From positions 1,061,033 to 1,125,032 of the forward strand of contig NZ_LMET01000001.1 of the NCBI RefSeq assembly GCF_001426485.1: a DNA stretch of 64,000 nucleotides, written 5' to 3'. Shown piece after piece: positions 40,006 through 47,856 of this stretch (positions within the stretch are counted from its first letter, which is position 1; each line of letters starts with the position of its first letter). A model generated the notes under the pieces. It was not told the DNA's origin. It saw nothing but the letters and a program-made list of their open reading frames with translations, and did not search any database. The DNA comes from Aeromicrobium sp. Root472D3. GTDB taxonomy: Bacteria > Actinomycetota > Actinomycetes > Propionibacteriales > Nocardioidaceae. The position numbers and the translations under genes are program-made.

Positions 40006-40986
40006 ATGAGCCGGGTCGTCCTTGTCACAGGCGTGGCTGGCTCGTTCGCGTCCCTGGTGGCCCGCCGGCTCGTCGAGCTCGGTGAGGCCGCCGGGATCGA
40101 CAAGGTCGTCGGCATCGACACGATCCTCCCGGACGTCGACCTCGGCGGCATGAAGTTCGTGCGGGCCGACATCCGCACCCCCGTGATCGGCAAGGTCATC
40201 GCGGTCGAGGACGTCGACACCGTCGTGCACCTCGACGTCAACCCCCCGCAGCGCGGGCGGGTCGGCGGCAAGGAGCTCAACGTCATCGGGACGATGCAGC
40301 TGCTGGCCGCGTGCCAGCGGTCCGGCACGGTCGGCAAGGTCGTGCTGGGGTCGTCGGCCGCCGTCTACGGGTCGTCGCCCCGCGACCCGGCGATGTTCAC
40401 CGAGTCACTCCTGGCCCGCAGCGGCGTCCGCTCGGGCTTCCCGAAGGACATCGTCGAGGTCGAGTCGTACGTCCGCGGCTTCGCCCGACGACGCCCCGAC
40501 GTCATCATCACGACGATCCGGGCCGCGCAGGTCCTGCACCCCGAGGTCGACACCCCGCTGCGCAACTACTTCAGCAACCCCGTGCTGCCGTCGGTGCTGG
40601 GCTTCGACCCGCGCCTGCAGTTCCTGTCGCTCGACGACGCGCTGTCGATCCTGGGCGAGGCCGTCGAGCACGACCGCCCGGGCACGTTCAACGCCGCCGG
40701 CGACGGCGTCGTGCTGCTGAGCCAGGTGGCCCGCCGCCTCGGACGTCCGCTCGTGCCGATGCCCCGGCTCGGCTTCGCGCCGGCGGCGCGCCGCTTCGTG
40801 CGTGCGATGGGCTCCGACATCCCGCCCGACCTGCACCGTCTGCTGACCTTCGGTCGTGCCGTCGACACCTCGGCGCTGCGCGACATCTTCGGCTACGAGC
40901 TGCAGCGCACGTCCGAGGAGACCCTCGACGACTTCGGCCGGGCGCTGCGTCCCGGCATCCTGTCCGGCCTGGGGAGGCGCGCGTGA
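40006..40986 (+). CDS. NAD-dependent epimerase/dehydratase-like protein (extended SDR)
   Basis: 326 residues with an N-terminal Rossmann fold, VVLVTGVAGSFASLVARRL (the third glycine of TGxxGxxG is Ala), DIR at the adenine-binding position and SSAAVYGSS. The catalytic YxxxK is not seen: the expected place reads SGFPKDIVEVE with no tyrosine, so it may bind a nucleotide without classical epimerase chemistry. It corresponds in position to mycobacterial Rv0501 (galE2). It starts 12 bases after bS22 and overlaps the acyltransferase by GTGA. Confidence 0.85.
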   Translation: MSRVVLVTGVAGSFASLVARRLVELGEAAGIDKVVGIDTILPDVDLGGMKFVRADIRTPVIGKVIAVEDVDTVVHLDVNPPQRGRVGGKELNVIGTMQLLAACQRSGTVGKVVLGSSAAVYGSSPRDPAMFTESLLARSGVRSGFPKDIVEVESYVRGFARRRPDVIITTIRAAQVLHPEVDTPLRNYFSNPVLPSVLGFDPRLQFLSLDDALSILGEAVEHDRPGTFNAAGDGVVLLSQVARRLGRPLVPMPRLGFAPAARRFVRAMGSDIPPDLHRLLTFGRAVDTSALRDIFGYELQRTSEETLDDFGRALRPGILSGLGRRA

Positions 40987-42272
40987 ACGACGACCGCACG
41001 ACGATCGGCTCGGGCGGCACGCCCGGGCGCGGCAACCGGCAGACGTCGCCGTCGACGGCCGCGCGGGCCCTGGCCGGCGGCACCGCGGCGCGCAAGCCGG
41101 CCGCGAAGGCCAAGAAGGCCCCCGCGTCGCCGGCCACGCCCACCTCCCCGGCTGCGGGTGCCAAGAAGGCCGCCGCCCCCCGCAAGACGACGGCCGGCGG
41201 CAAGGCCGCCGCCGGCGGCAGGACCGCGGCGAAGAAGACGACGGCACCCCCCACGGGCGAGCGCCCGACCAAGCCCCGTCTGCGGGCCGTGACCGACGAG
41301 GACGCCGCCGCCGCCGCGGCTGCCGCCGCCGAGGAGGCCGCGCGCCGCACCCGCACGGCCGGCGCAGCGCCGCTGTCGGCCGGCATCCCGATCGACGAGA
41401 TCTTCGTGGCCGTCATCGAGGCCGCCCAGCGGGTGCTGGGCTCCGACTGGGAGGCACGCGTCGCGACGCTGCTGTCGACCGTGCGCAAGCGCCTGGGCGG
41501 CTCCTACGAGGTCGACGAGTTCGGCTTCGACCCCGAGATCGCGCAGGTGCTGACCGCCGCGATCGAGCCCATCGCCGAGAAGTGGTTCCGCCTCGAGGTG
41601 CGCGGCGTCGAGAACATCCCCGAGGACGGGGGAGCCCTGCTCGTCGCCAACCACTCCGGCACCGTCCCGCTCGACGGCCTCATCACGGGCTACGCCGTCA
41701 AGAAGTACGCCGGACGCAACCTGCGCCCGCTCGGCGCCGACCTCGTCTTCGCACTGCCCGTCGTCGGACAGGTGGCCCGCAAGGTCGGCGCCACGCTGGC
41801 CTGCCAGGAGGACGCCGAACGTCTCCTGAGCGGCGGCGAGCTGGCCGGTGTCTGGCCCGAGGGCTTCAAGGGCATCGGCAAGCCCTTCGCCGAGCGCTAC
41901 AAGCTGCAGCGCTTCGGACGCGGCGGCTTCGTCTCGGCCGCGATGCGCGCACAGGTGCCGATCGTGCCGGTCTCGATCGTCGGCGCCGAGGAGATCTACC
42001 CGCTCGTCGGCAACGTGCCGTCGCTGGCCCGCCTGCTCGGCCTGCCGTACCTGCCGATCACGCCCTTCTTCCCGCTGCTGGGCCCCCTCGGCCTCGTGCC
42101 CCTGCCCAGCAAGTGGATCATCGAGTTCGGCGAGCCCGTGCGCACCGACGCCTACGAGCCGCAGGCCGCCGACGACCCCATGCTGCTGTTCAACGTCACC
42201 GACCAGGTGCGCGAGACGATCCAACAAACGCTCTACAAGCTGCTCGTCGAGCGCGGCAACGCGTTCTTCTAG
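40983..42272 (+). CDS. lysophospholipid acyltransferase-like protein with Lys/Ala-rich N-terminal tail
   Basis: 429 residues. Residues 1 to about 125 are low complexity, rich in Lys, Ala, Pro and Thr (AKAKKAPASPATPTSP, KKAAAPRKTT, KAAAGGRTAAKKTT, then A/E-rich), like the C-terminal tails of histone H1 or mycobacterial HupB. The rest is a PlsC-type acyltransferase: VANHSGTVPLDG (His and Asp as in NHx(n)D), VWPEGFKGIGKPFAERYKL and VPIVPVSIVGAEEIY. GTG start in an overlap with the epimerase. The catalytic domain is like the enzymes that acylate glycerol lipids; the tail probably binds polyanions. Confidence 0.85.
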   Translation: MNDDRTTIGSGGTPGRGNRQTSPSTAARALAGGTAARKPAAKAKKAPASPATPTSPAAGAKKAAAPRKTTAGGKAAAGGRTAAKKTTAPPTGERPTKPRLRAVTDEDAAAAAAAAAEEAARRTRTAGAAPLSAGIPIDEIFVAVIEAAQRVLGSDWEARVATLLSTVRKRLGGSYEVDEFGFDPEIAQVLTAAIEPIAEKWFRLEVRGVENIPEDGGALLVANHSGTVPLDGLITGYAVKKYAGRNLRPLGADLVFALPVVGQVARKVGATLACQEDAERLLSGGELAGVWPEGFKGIGKPFAERYKLQRFGRGGFVSAAMRAQVPIVPVSIVGAEEIYPLVGNVPSLARLLGLPYLPITPFFPLLGPLGLVPLPSKWIIEFGEPVRTDAYEPQAADDPMLLFNVTDQVRETIQQTLYKLLVERGNAFF

Positions 42273-42286
42273 GCTGCGCTCGCTCG

Positions 42287-42307
42287 GCCCGTGGTCGCCA
42301 CGCGGGC
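42287..42307. terminator. possible hairpin between convergent genes
   Basis: cgtgg-tcg-ccacg, extended imperfectly by gccc/gggc, lies 15-35 bases after the acyltransferase stop and before the opposing DUF5667 gene ends at 42337. Stem is short and there is no T-run, so this is only a weak candidate. Confidence 0.35.
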
Positions 42308-42336
42308 GAACCACCGACCTGCGTGGTGCGATCCGG

Positions 42337-43416
42337 CTACTGCCGGGGGGTGCCGAGGAGGCCGTTGACCAGGCCCGGGACGAGCCCGACCTGGTCCTCG
42401 TCACCGAGCAGACCACCCAGCAGGGGGTCGGTCAGCGGTGCGAGCGGAGCCGCCGGCGGCGTCGTCGTCGTGGCCGACGGACGCTTGGACGGCGATGGTG
42501 CCGGCGTGCTGCTGGGACGCGCCGACGTCGGCGCGACCGGCGCCGGCGTGGCGGCCGGGCGTGGGGTCGAGGACGCGTCGTCGCGTGCGGCGGCCGGCGT
42601 GGCGGCGGGCGCCGACGGCGCCTTCTGCGACAGCGCGGCCAGCGACAGCAGGGCGTCGACGTCGGCGGGGCTGCAGCTGGCGCACAGCGTCACCGCCTCG
42701 CCGGCGAGATCGGTCACCGCAGCCGATGCCGCGGCGAACGGATCGTCGAGGCCCTCGGGCAGCTGCGACGACAGCTCGGCCAGGTCGAGGCTCGATGCGG
42801 CGGCGAAGTCGTTGACCCGCTCGACGGAGTCCTGCGCGCCGTGCGACGTGTAGTCGGTGAACAGCCTGCTCGAGCCCGCCGTGGCGGTCGTCGTGAAGTC
42901 GTCGAGCGTGTCGGCGATGTCGCTGGCCGAACCGCCCTCGGCGCTCAACGTGCGCGCCTCGGCGAGCCGCTCGGAGGCCTGCGCCAGCTGGAACGATCCG
43001 CGGGAGGCGTCGTCGCGGTGCAGCAGGAGCTCGGCCGACTCGACTGAGCGCTTGACGGGGTAGAGCATCTGGCCGGGGACCGCCGAGGCGCTGGAGGCGA
43101 CGAGCCCCACGACGCCCGCGGACGTCACGAGGGCCGCCGTCACGGTGGCGACGCGGCGACGCACCGGCCGCGACTCGTCGACCCGTGCGGTGGCGGGCCT
43201 CGGCGTCGACGGCATCGGGACCAGCACGGTCTGCGCCTCGGTCATGAGCTGGGCACGCAGCGACGAGCGGAACGCGGCACCGGGCTCGACGACTGCGGCC
43301 TCGCACAGGGTCTCGGCGAAGCGGACGAGCTCGGCGATGTGCTCGTCCCTCGGCGGGCGCCCGGTGAAGGCGTCGTCGAACGACTGGGCATCGTCGTGGG
43401 AGCGACGGCCGATCAT
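42337..43416 (-). CDS. DUF5667 membrane protein, candidate anti-sigma factor
   Basis: 359 residues: an N-terminal cytoplasmic domain (1-85) with RRSHDDAQSFDDAF and a helical stretch, one membrane segment (about 90-110), then an extracytoplasmic DUF5667 domain starting VPGQMLYPVKRSVESAELLL and a Pro/Ala/Thr tail. It follows the BldN-type sigma gene by 106 bases on the same strand, the place where Streptomyces encodes the membrane anti-sigma factor RsbN, so the same role is likely. CASC in the domain may be a redox pair. gtgagg precedes the ATG. Confidence 0.8.
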   Translation of the reverse strand: MIGRRSHDDAQSFDDAFTGRPPRDEHIAELVRFAETLCEAAVVEPGAAFRSSLRAQLMTEAQTVLVPMPSTPRPATARVDESRPVRRRVATVTAALVTSAGVVGLVASSASAVPGQMLYPVKRSVESAELLLHRDDASRGSFQLAQASERLAEARTLSAEGGSASDIADTLDDFTTTATAGSSRLFTDYTSHGAQDSVERVNDFAAASSLDLAELSSQLPEGLDDPFAAASAAVTDLAGEAVTLCASCSPADVDALLSLAALSQKAPSAPAATPAAARDDASSTPRPAATPAPVAPTSARPSSTPAPSPSKRPSATTTTPPAAPLAPLTDPLLGGLLGDEDQVGLVPGLVNGLLGTPRQ

Positions 43417-43522
43417 GATGGGGTCCTCACTGCTGAGCGTGGGTGGCTGCTGACATGACCAACGACGCCGGCGGGGTGAAGGTTACGTGAAGTGAGGGGG
43501 ACCAACGTCCTGTCATGGTGTC

Positions 43523-44224
43523 TCATCGGATGTCCTCCGGGACCGACTTCGCGAGGCTCCGCACGGCCCTCAGCTGGAGCTGCTTGATGGCCCCCTCGCT
43601 GCGGCCGAGGGCCGCAGCCGTCTGGGCGATCGAGAGTCCCTGGATGAAGCGCATCAGGATGCAGTCGCGCTGCTCGGGCGGCAGTCCGCTGACGGCCTCG
43701 AACAGCATCTCGTTGGAGATGAGGGACAGGACCTCCTGCTCGGGACTCGCGGCGTGCGACGTGCCCTCGGGGATCGTCTCGGACACGATCTCGAGGCGGG
43801 AGCGGCTCGACTTGAAGTGGTCGGCGATCAGGTTGCGGGCGATCGTCGTGAGCCACGCTCCGAAGTCCTTGCCCTGCCACGTGAAGCGCTGGATCGCCCG
43901 GAGTCCCCGCACGAACGTCTCGCTCGTGAGGTCCTCGGCGAGCTGCTGCGAACCGACCCGGTAGTAGACGAACCGGAAGACGCCCGTGACGTAGTGGTCG
44001 TACAGCTGGCCGAACGCCTCGGCGTCGCCCTCCTTGGCGAGGTCGACGAGGGCGCGCAGGCGGGTGGCCTCGGGGTCGAGGTCGTCGCGCGGCGGCGGGC
44101 CGCCGGACGACGGCGCGTACGCGGGGGAGTCGGCCACGGCGAGCGCGATCTGCAGCGACCGGTCGTCAGGGATCGACAACGCGAGCGACATGACGTCGCG
44201 CAGATGACTCCACCGTGAACTCAC
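43523..44224 (-). CDS. BldN-type ECF RNA polymerase sigma factor
   Basis: 233 residues: an N-terminal extension (1-50), region 2 (AFGQLYDHYVTGVFRFVYYR, then QQLAEDLTSETFVRGLRAI, FTWQGKDFGAWLTTIARNLI), a linker and region 4 (LPPEQRDCILMRFIQGLSI, then AQTAAALGRSEGAIKQLQLR). This matches sigma BldN of Streptomyces closely, including ADHFKSSRSRLE. GTG 44224 has ggggaggg four bases upstream and is preferred over ATG 44191. It lies between the SerB-like and DUF5667 genes. The regulon is unknown in what is probably a non-sporulating organism. Confidence 0.9.
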   Translation of the reverse strand: MSSRWSHLRDVMSLALSIPDDRSLQIALAVADSPAYAPSSGGPPPRDDLDPEATRLRALVDLAKEGDAEAFGQLYDHYVTGVFRFVYYRVGSQQLAEDLTSETFVRGLRAIQRFTWQGKDFGAWLTTIARNLIADHFKSSRSRLEIVSETIPEGTSHAASPEQEVLSLISNEMLFEAVSGLPPEQRDCILMRFIQGLSIAQTAAALGRSEGAIKQLQLRAVRSLAKSVPEDIR

Positions 44225-44282
44225 AGGCCCTCCCCTGATCAGGGAGAGCGTAACCCGGAGTTAGGACCAAAGTCAGTGAAAA

Positions 44283-45158
44283 TCAACGATTCTTTCTGCG
44301 CAGCGCGTGCCAGGTGCCCCCGGCCGCGACGGCCGCCACGACCCCCTTGCCCCCGACGAGGGCCAGCTTGCGGCCCGTGCGGTAGTCGCGGATGCGCCAG
44401 CCGTTGGACTTGGCGTGGGCGCGCAGCGTCGAGTCGGGGTTGACCGCGCACGGGTGGCCGACGAGCGACAGCATCGGCAGGTCGTTGCTCGAGTCGGAGT
44501 AGGCGTAGCAGTCGTCCAGCACGAGCGACTCCCGCTCGGCGATCTGGCGGATCGCGACGGCCTTGCCCTCGCCGTGCAGCATCTCGCCGACCAGCGCCCC
44601 GGTGTAGACGCCGTCGACGTGCTCGGACACCGTGCCGAGCGCGCCCGTGAGCCCGAGCCGGCGGGCGATGACCTGCGCGATCTCGACCGGCGCGGCCGTC
44701 ACGAGCCACACGCGGTGGCCGCGGTCGAGGTGCCACTGGGCGATCGCGCGCGTGCCGGGCCAGATCTTGCCCGCCATGTGCTCGTCGAAGATCTCCTCGC
44801 CGATCTCCTCGAGCTCGGAGACGCTGTGACCGGCGATGAAGGCCAGCCCCGTGGCGCGGGCCCTCGCGATGTGCTCGGGGTCCTCGCTGCCGACGACGCG
44901 GAACCACGCCTGCTGCCAGGCGGCCCGGACGAGGTCGCCCGTCGTGAAGAACTCGCGCCGGTGCAGCCCGCGGGCGAGGTGGAAGATCGAGGCGCCCTGC
45001 ATGATCGTGTTGTCGACGTCGAAGAACGCCGCGGCGGTGGGGTCCTGGGAGGCGGTGAGCTCGCGCTCCATCTGCGACGAGGCCGCGGCCGCCTGCCCCG
45101 CGAGCAGCGAGCGTGACTGCAGGTTGCGCTGCCGTTCGGGTGTTCCGTCCCGTCCCAT
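44283..45158 (-). CDS. HAD-superfamily phosphatase, SerB/HAD-IB type
   Basis: 291 residues with the HAD nucleophile motif FFDVDNTIM (about 45-53), a helical cap typical of subfamily IB (SIFHLARGLHRREFF), motif II VWLVTAAP and motif III/IV LVLDDCYAYSDSSNDLPML. Resembles mycobacterial SerB1 (Rv0505c). The substrate could be phosphoserine or a lipid phosphate. A TAGGCT box (45171-45166) ends seven bases before the ATG. Divergent from the acyl-CoA ligase. Confidence 0.85.
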   Translation of the reverse strand: MGRDGTPERQRNLQSRSLLAGQAAAASSQMERELTASQDPTAAAFFDVDNTIMQGASIFHLARGLHRREFFTTGDLVRAAWQQAWFRVVGSEDPEHIARARATGLAFIAGHSVSELEEIGEEIFDEHMAGKIWPGTRAIAQWHLDRGHRVWLVTAAPVEIAQVIARRLGLTGALGTVSEHVDGVYTGALVGEMLHGEGKAVAIRQIAERESLVLDDCYAYSDSSNDLPMLSLVGHPCAVNPDSTLRAHAKSNGWRIRDYRTGRKLALVGGKGVVAAVAAGGTWHALRRKNR

Positions 45159-45210
45159 GCGGCCGAGCCTAACGCCCTCTCGCCCGGTCGACCTGTGGTT
45201 GACTCGACGC

Positions 45211-46779
45211 GTGACGGTGAATGTCAGCGACTACCTGCATGCGGCCGCCTCGGCCGATCCGGACGGCGTCGCGCTGATCGAGCACCGCGACACCCGGCGT
45301 GAGGTGACGTGGCGCCAGTTCGACGAGGCCGTCGACGCCGTGGCGCGCGCCCTGTCGGGGCGGGGCCTGGTCGCCGGGCAGCGCGTCGCGGTCGTGATGG
45401 CCAACCGCGTCGACCTGCCGATCGCCTACTACGGCATCCTGCGCGGCGGCATGGTCGCCGTGCCGATCAACCCGCGCTCGACGACCCGCGAGATCGGCCG
45501 CATGCTGGCCGACTCGATGGCCCGCGTCGTGCTGTGCGACGAGGCCGGCGTCAGCCAGGTCCGCGAGGCCCTCACCGACGACCACCGGGTCAGCGTCGTG
45601 GTCGACGGGGCCGAGCCGCGGGACGACGAGACGTCGTTCGAGCGCTTCCTCGCCGACGCGTCCGGAGCCGCCCCGGCCGCCCCCGCCGACGCCGAGGCGC
45701 TCGCGGTCGTCCTCTACACGTCGGGCACGAGCGGCAAGCCGCGCGGCGCGATGCTGACGCACCGGGCCCTGATCGCCAACACCGAGCAGATCGCGCGGCT
45801 GACGCCGCCCGCCATGACGCCCGACGACGTGTGCCTCGGCCTGCTGCCGATGTTCCACATCTACGGGCTCAACTGCGTGCTCGGCCAGGCGGTGCGCCAA
45901 GGGGCGACGGTCGTGCTGGTCGACGGCTTCGACCCCAGCGGCCTGCTCGACCTGATCGCGGCCGAGGGCGTCACGAACCTCCCGCTCGCGCCGCCGGTCA
46001 TCGCCGCGTGGGCGGGCCGCGACGACCTGCGCGCCCAGCTCGCGCACGTCACGACGATCCTGTCGGGGGCGTCGGCGCTCGACGCCGACCTGGCCGAGGC
46101 CTTCCGCGAGTCGTCGGGCCACCAGATCGAGCAGGGCTACGGGCTCACCGAGACCGCACCCGTCATCGCGACGACGCACGGCTCGCCCCGCGACACCGAC
46201 AACCACATCAAGCACGGGACGGTCGGGCGCGCGCTGCCCGGCATCGAGCTGCGCATCGTCGAGGGCGGCGGCGTCGACGCGGCGCCCGGCGACCCGGCCG
46301 AGATCTGGGTCAGGGGCGACAACCTCTTCTCGGGCTACTGGCCCGACGGCGTCGACGGCCCCGACGCCGACGGGTGGTACCCGACGGGCGACGTCGGCTA
46401 CCTCGACGACGACGGCGACCTGACCCTGGTCGACCGGCTGCGCGAGCTCGTGATCGTCTCGGGCTTCAACGTGTACCCGTTCGAGGTCGAGGACGTCATC
46501 GCCGAGGTCGACGGCGTCGGTCAGGTCGCCGTCGTGGGCCTGCCGGACGAGGAGACCGGCGAGGCCGTCGTGGCCTTCGTCGTCCCCGCGGGCGACGCGC
46601 CGGACGAGACGACGCTGCTCGAGGCGGTCGACGCCCACTGCCGCACGCGGCTCGCGCGGTTCAAGCAGCCGCGACGCACGATCGTCGTCACGGGGCTGCC
46701 GCACTCGGCGACCGGCAAGGTCGCCAAGGGTCGGCTGCGTGCCCTGGCCCGCAGCGAGACCCTGGGCCTCGACGCGTGA
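45211..46779 (+). CDS. class I adenylate-forming enzyme, acyl-CoA synthetase-like
   Basis: 522 residues of the ANL superfamily: the P-loop-like YTSGTSGKPRGAMLTH, GYGLTETAPVI, YPTGDVGYLDDDGDL and the C-terminal SATGKVAKG with the catalytic lysine. No carrier-protein domain. It probably activates a fatty or other carboxylic acid to the acyl-CoA; the exact acid is unknown. GTG 45211 chosen; GTG 45217 also possible. It ends in a GTGA overlap with the glutaredoxin-like gene, so the two are coupled. Confidence 0.88.
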   Translation: MTVNVSDYLHAAASADPDGVALIEHRDTRREVTWRQFDEAVDAVARALSGRGLVAGQRVAVVMANRVDLPIAYYGILRGGMVAVPINPRSTTREIGRMLADSMARVVLCDEAGVSQVREALTDDHRVSVVVDGAEPRDDETSFERFLADASGAAPAAPADAEALAVVLYTSGTSGKPRGAMLTHRALIANTEQIARLTPPAMTPDDVCLGLLPMFHIYGLNCVLGQAVRQGATVVLVDGFDPSGLLDLIAAEGVTNLPLAPPVIAAWAGRDDLRAQLAHVTTILSGASALDADLAEAFRESSGHQIEQGYGLTETAPVIATTHGSPRDTDNHIKHGTVGRALPGIELRIVEGGGVDAAPGDPAEIWVRGDNLFSGYWPDGVDGPDADGWYPTGDVGYLDDDGDLTLVDRLRELVIVSGFNVYPFEVEDVIAEVDGVGQVAVVGLPDEETGEAVVAFVVPAGDAPDETTLLEAVDAHCRTRLARFKQPRRTIVVTGLPHSATGKVAKGRLRALARSETLGLDA

Positions 46780-47042
46780 TCGCGCACTCCGGCGACGCGC
46801 GGGTCGTCGTCTACACCCGCCAGGGGTGCCACCTGTGCGAGGTCGCCGAGCAGCAGGTCGCGGAGGTGTGCGCCGGCACGGGCGACGACTGGGTGCGCGT
46901 CGACATCGACGACGACCCCGACCTGCGGGCGCGCTTCACCGAGCAGGTCCCCGTCACGTTCGTCGACGGGGCCCAGCACGACTTCTGGCGCGTCGATCCC
47001 GTGCGGCTCGGCGCCGCGCTCGCGAGGCGTCGCCCGGTGTGA
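46776..47042 (+). CDS. glutaredoxin-like thiol oxidoreductase
   Basis: 88 residues with the thioredoxin-fold start VVVYTRQGCHLCEVAE (redox CHLC) and the cis-proline region EQVPVTFVDG. It reduces disulfides, probably with mycothiol or thioredoxin, since actinobacteria lack glutathione. GTG start overlapping the ligase stop. It lies upstream of rex and hemA, the same place as mycobacterial Rv0508. Confidence 0.9.
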   Translation: MIAHSGDARVVVYTRQGCHLCEVAEQQVAEVCAGTGDDWVRVDIDDDPDLRARFTEQVPVTFVDGAQHDFWRVDPVRLGAALARRRPV

Positions 47043-47069
47043 CCTGGGCCACCGCCGCGTCCCTCGATT

Positions 47070-47098
47070 TGGTTCCGACGTTCACAAACTCTTAAACT
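47070..47098 (+). promoter_or_regulatory. rex promoter with possible Rex half-site
   Basis: TTCACAA (47081-47087) matches one half of the Rex palindrome TTGTGAAnnnnTTCACAA. The other half, at 47070-47076 (TGGTTCC), matches poorly, so a complete operator is doubtful. TTAAACT (47092-47098) could be the -10. The rest of 47043-47160 shows only the aggag before the rex GTG. Confidence 0.35.
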
Positions 47099-47160
47099 GA
47101 CGGGGCACCCGATGCCCGTCCCGCAAGGGATAATCCCCAGCATCGCGGCGCAGGAGCACC

Positions 47161-47856
47161 GTGACGATACTTCGCAGCCCTCGGCTCGCCGACGGAACTG
47201 CCCGTGGCATCCCTGATGCCACCGTGGCCCGTCTGCCTGTCTACCTGCGTGCGCTCAACGCGCTCGCCGAGCAGGGAGTGCTGTCCTGCGCCTCGGGCGA
47301 GCTGGCCGAGCAGGCCGGCGTCAACCCCGCCAAGCTGCGCAAGGACCTGTCGTACCTCGGCTCGTACGGCACCCGCGGCGTCGGCTACGACGTCGAGTAC
47401 CTGCGCTACCAGATCGCCCGCGAGATGGGGCAGACGCAGGACTGGGACGTCGTCATCGTCGGCGTCGGCAACCTGGGCTCGGCGCTGTCGGCCTACCAGG
47501 GCTTCAGCACGCGCGGCATCCGCGTGGCCGCCCTCGTCGACGCCGATCCCGCGCGCGTCGGCGCCGAGGTGTCGGGCATCGTCGTGAGCCCCGTCGACCA
47601 GCTGGGCGCGATCGTCGCCGAGCGACGCATCTCGATCGGTGTCATCGCGACGCCGGGCGCGGCCGCGCAGGAGGTCGCCGACCGGCTCGTCGCGGCCGGC
47701 ATCACGAGCATCCTGAACTTCGCACCCGCCCTCGTGCAGGTGCCCGAGGGGGTCGACGTCCGCAAGGTCGACCTCTCGATCGAGCTGCAGATCCTGGCGT
47801 ACCACGAGCAGCGCAAGACCAGCAGGGACGCAACCGGCAAGGAAGTAGGCGTATGA
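47161..47856 (+). CDS. rex: redox-sensing transcriptional repressor Rex
   Basis: Senses the NADH/NAD+ ratio and represses respiratory and fermentative genes when NADH is high. 231 residues: an N-terminal winged helix (GVLSCASGELAEQAGVNPAK, then LRKDLSYLGSYGTRGVGYD) and a Rossmann domain with VVIVGVGNLGSALSAY and the C-terminal dimer helix. GTG start preceded by aggag. Overlaps hemA by ATGA, the conserved rex-hemA order of actinobacteria. Confidence 0.95.
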   Translation: MTILRSPRLADGTARGIPDATVARLPVYLRALNALAEQGVLSCASGELAEQAGVNPAKLRKDLSYLGSYGTRGVGYDVEYLRYQIAREMGQTQDWDVVIVGVGNLGSALSAYQGFSTRGIRVAALVDADPARVGAEVSGIVVSPVDQLGAIVAERRISIGVIATPGAAAQEVADRLVAAGITSILNFAPALVQVPEGVDVRKVDLSIELQILAYHEQRKTSRDATGKEVGV

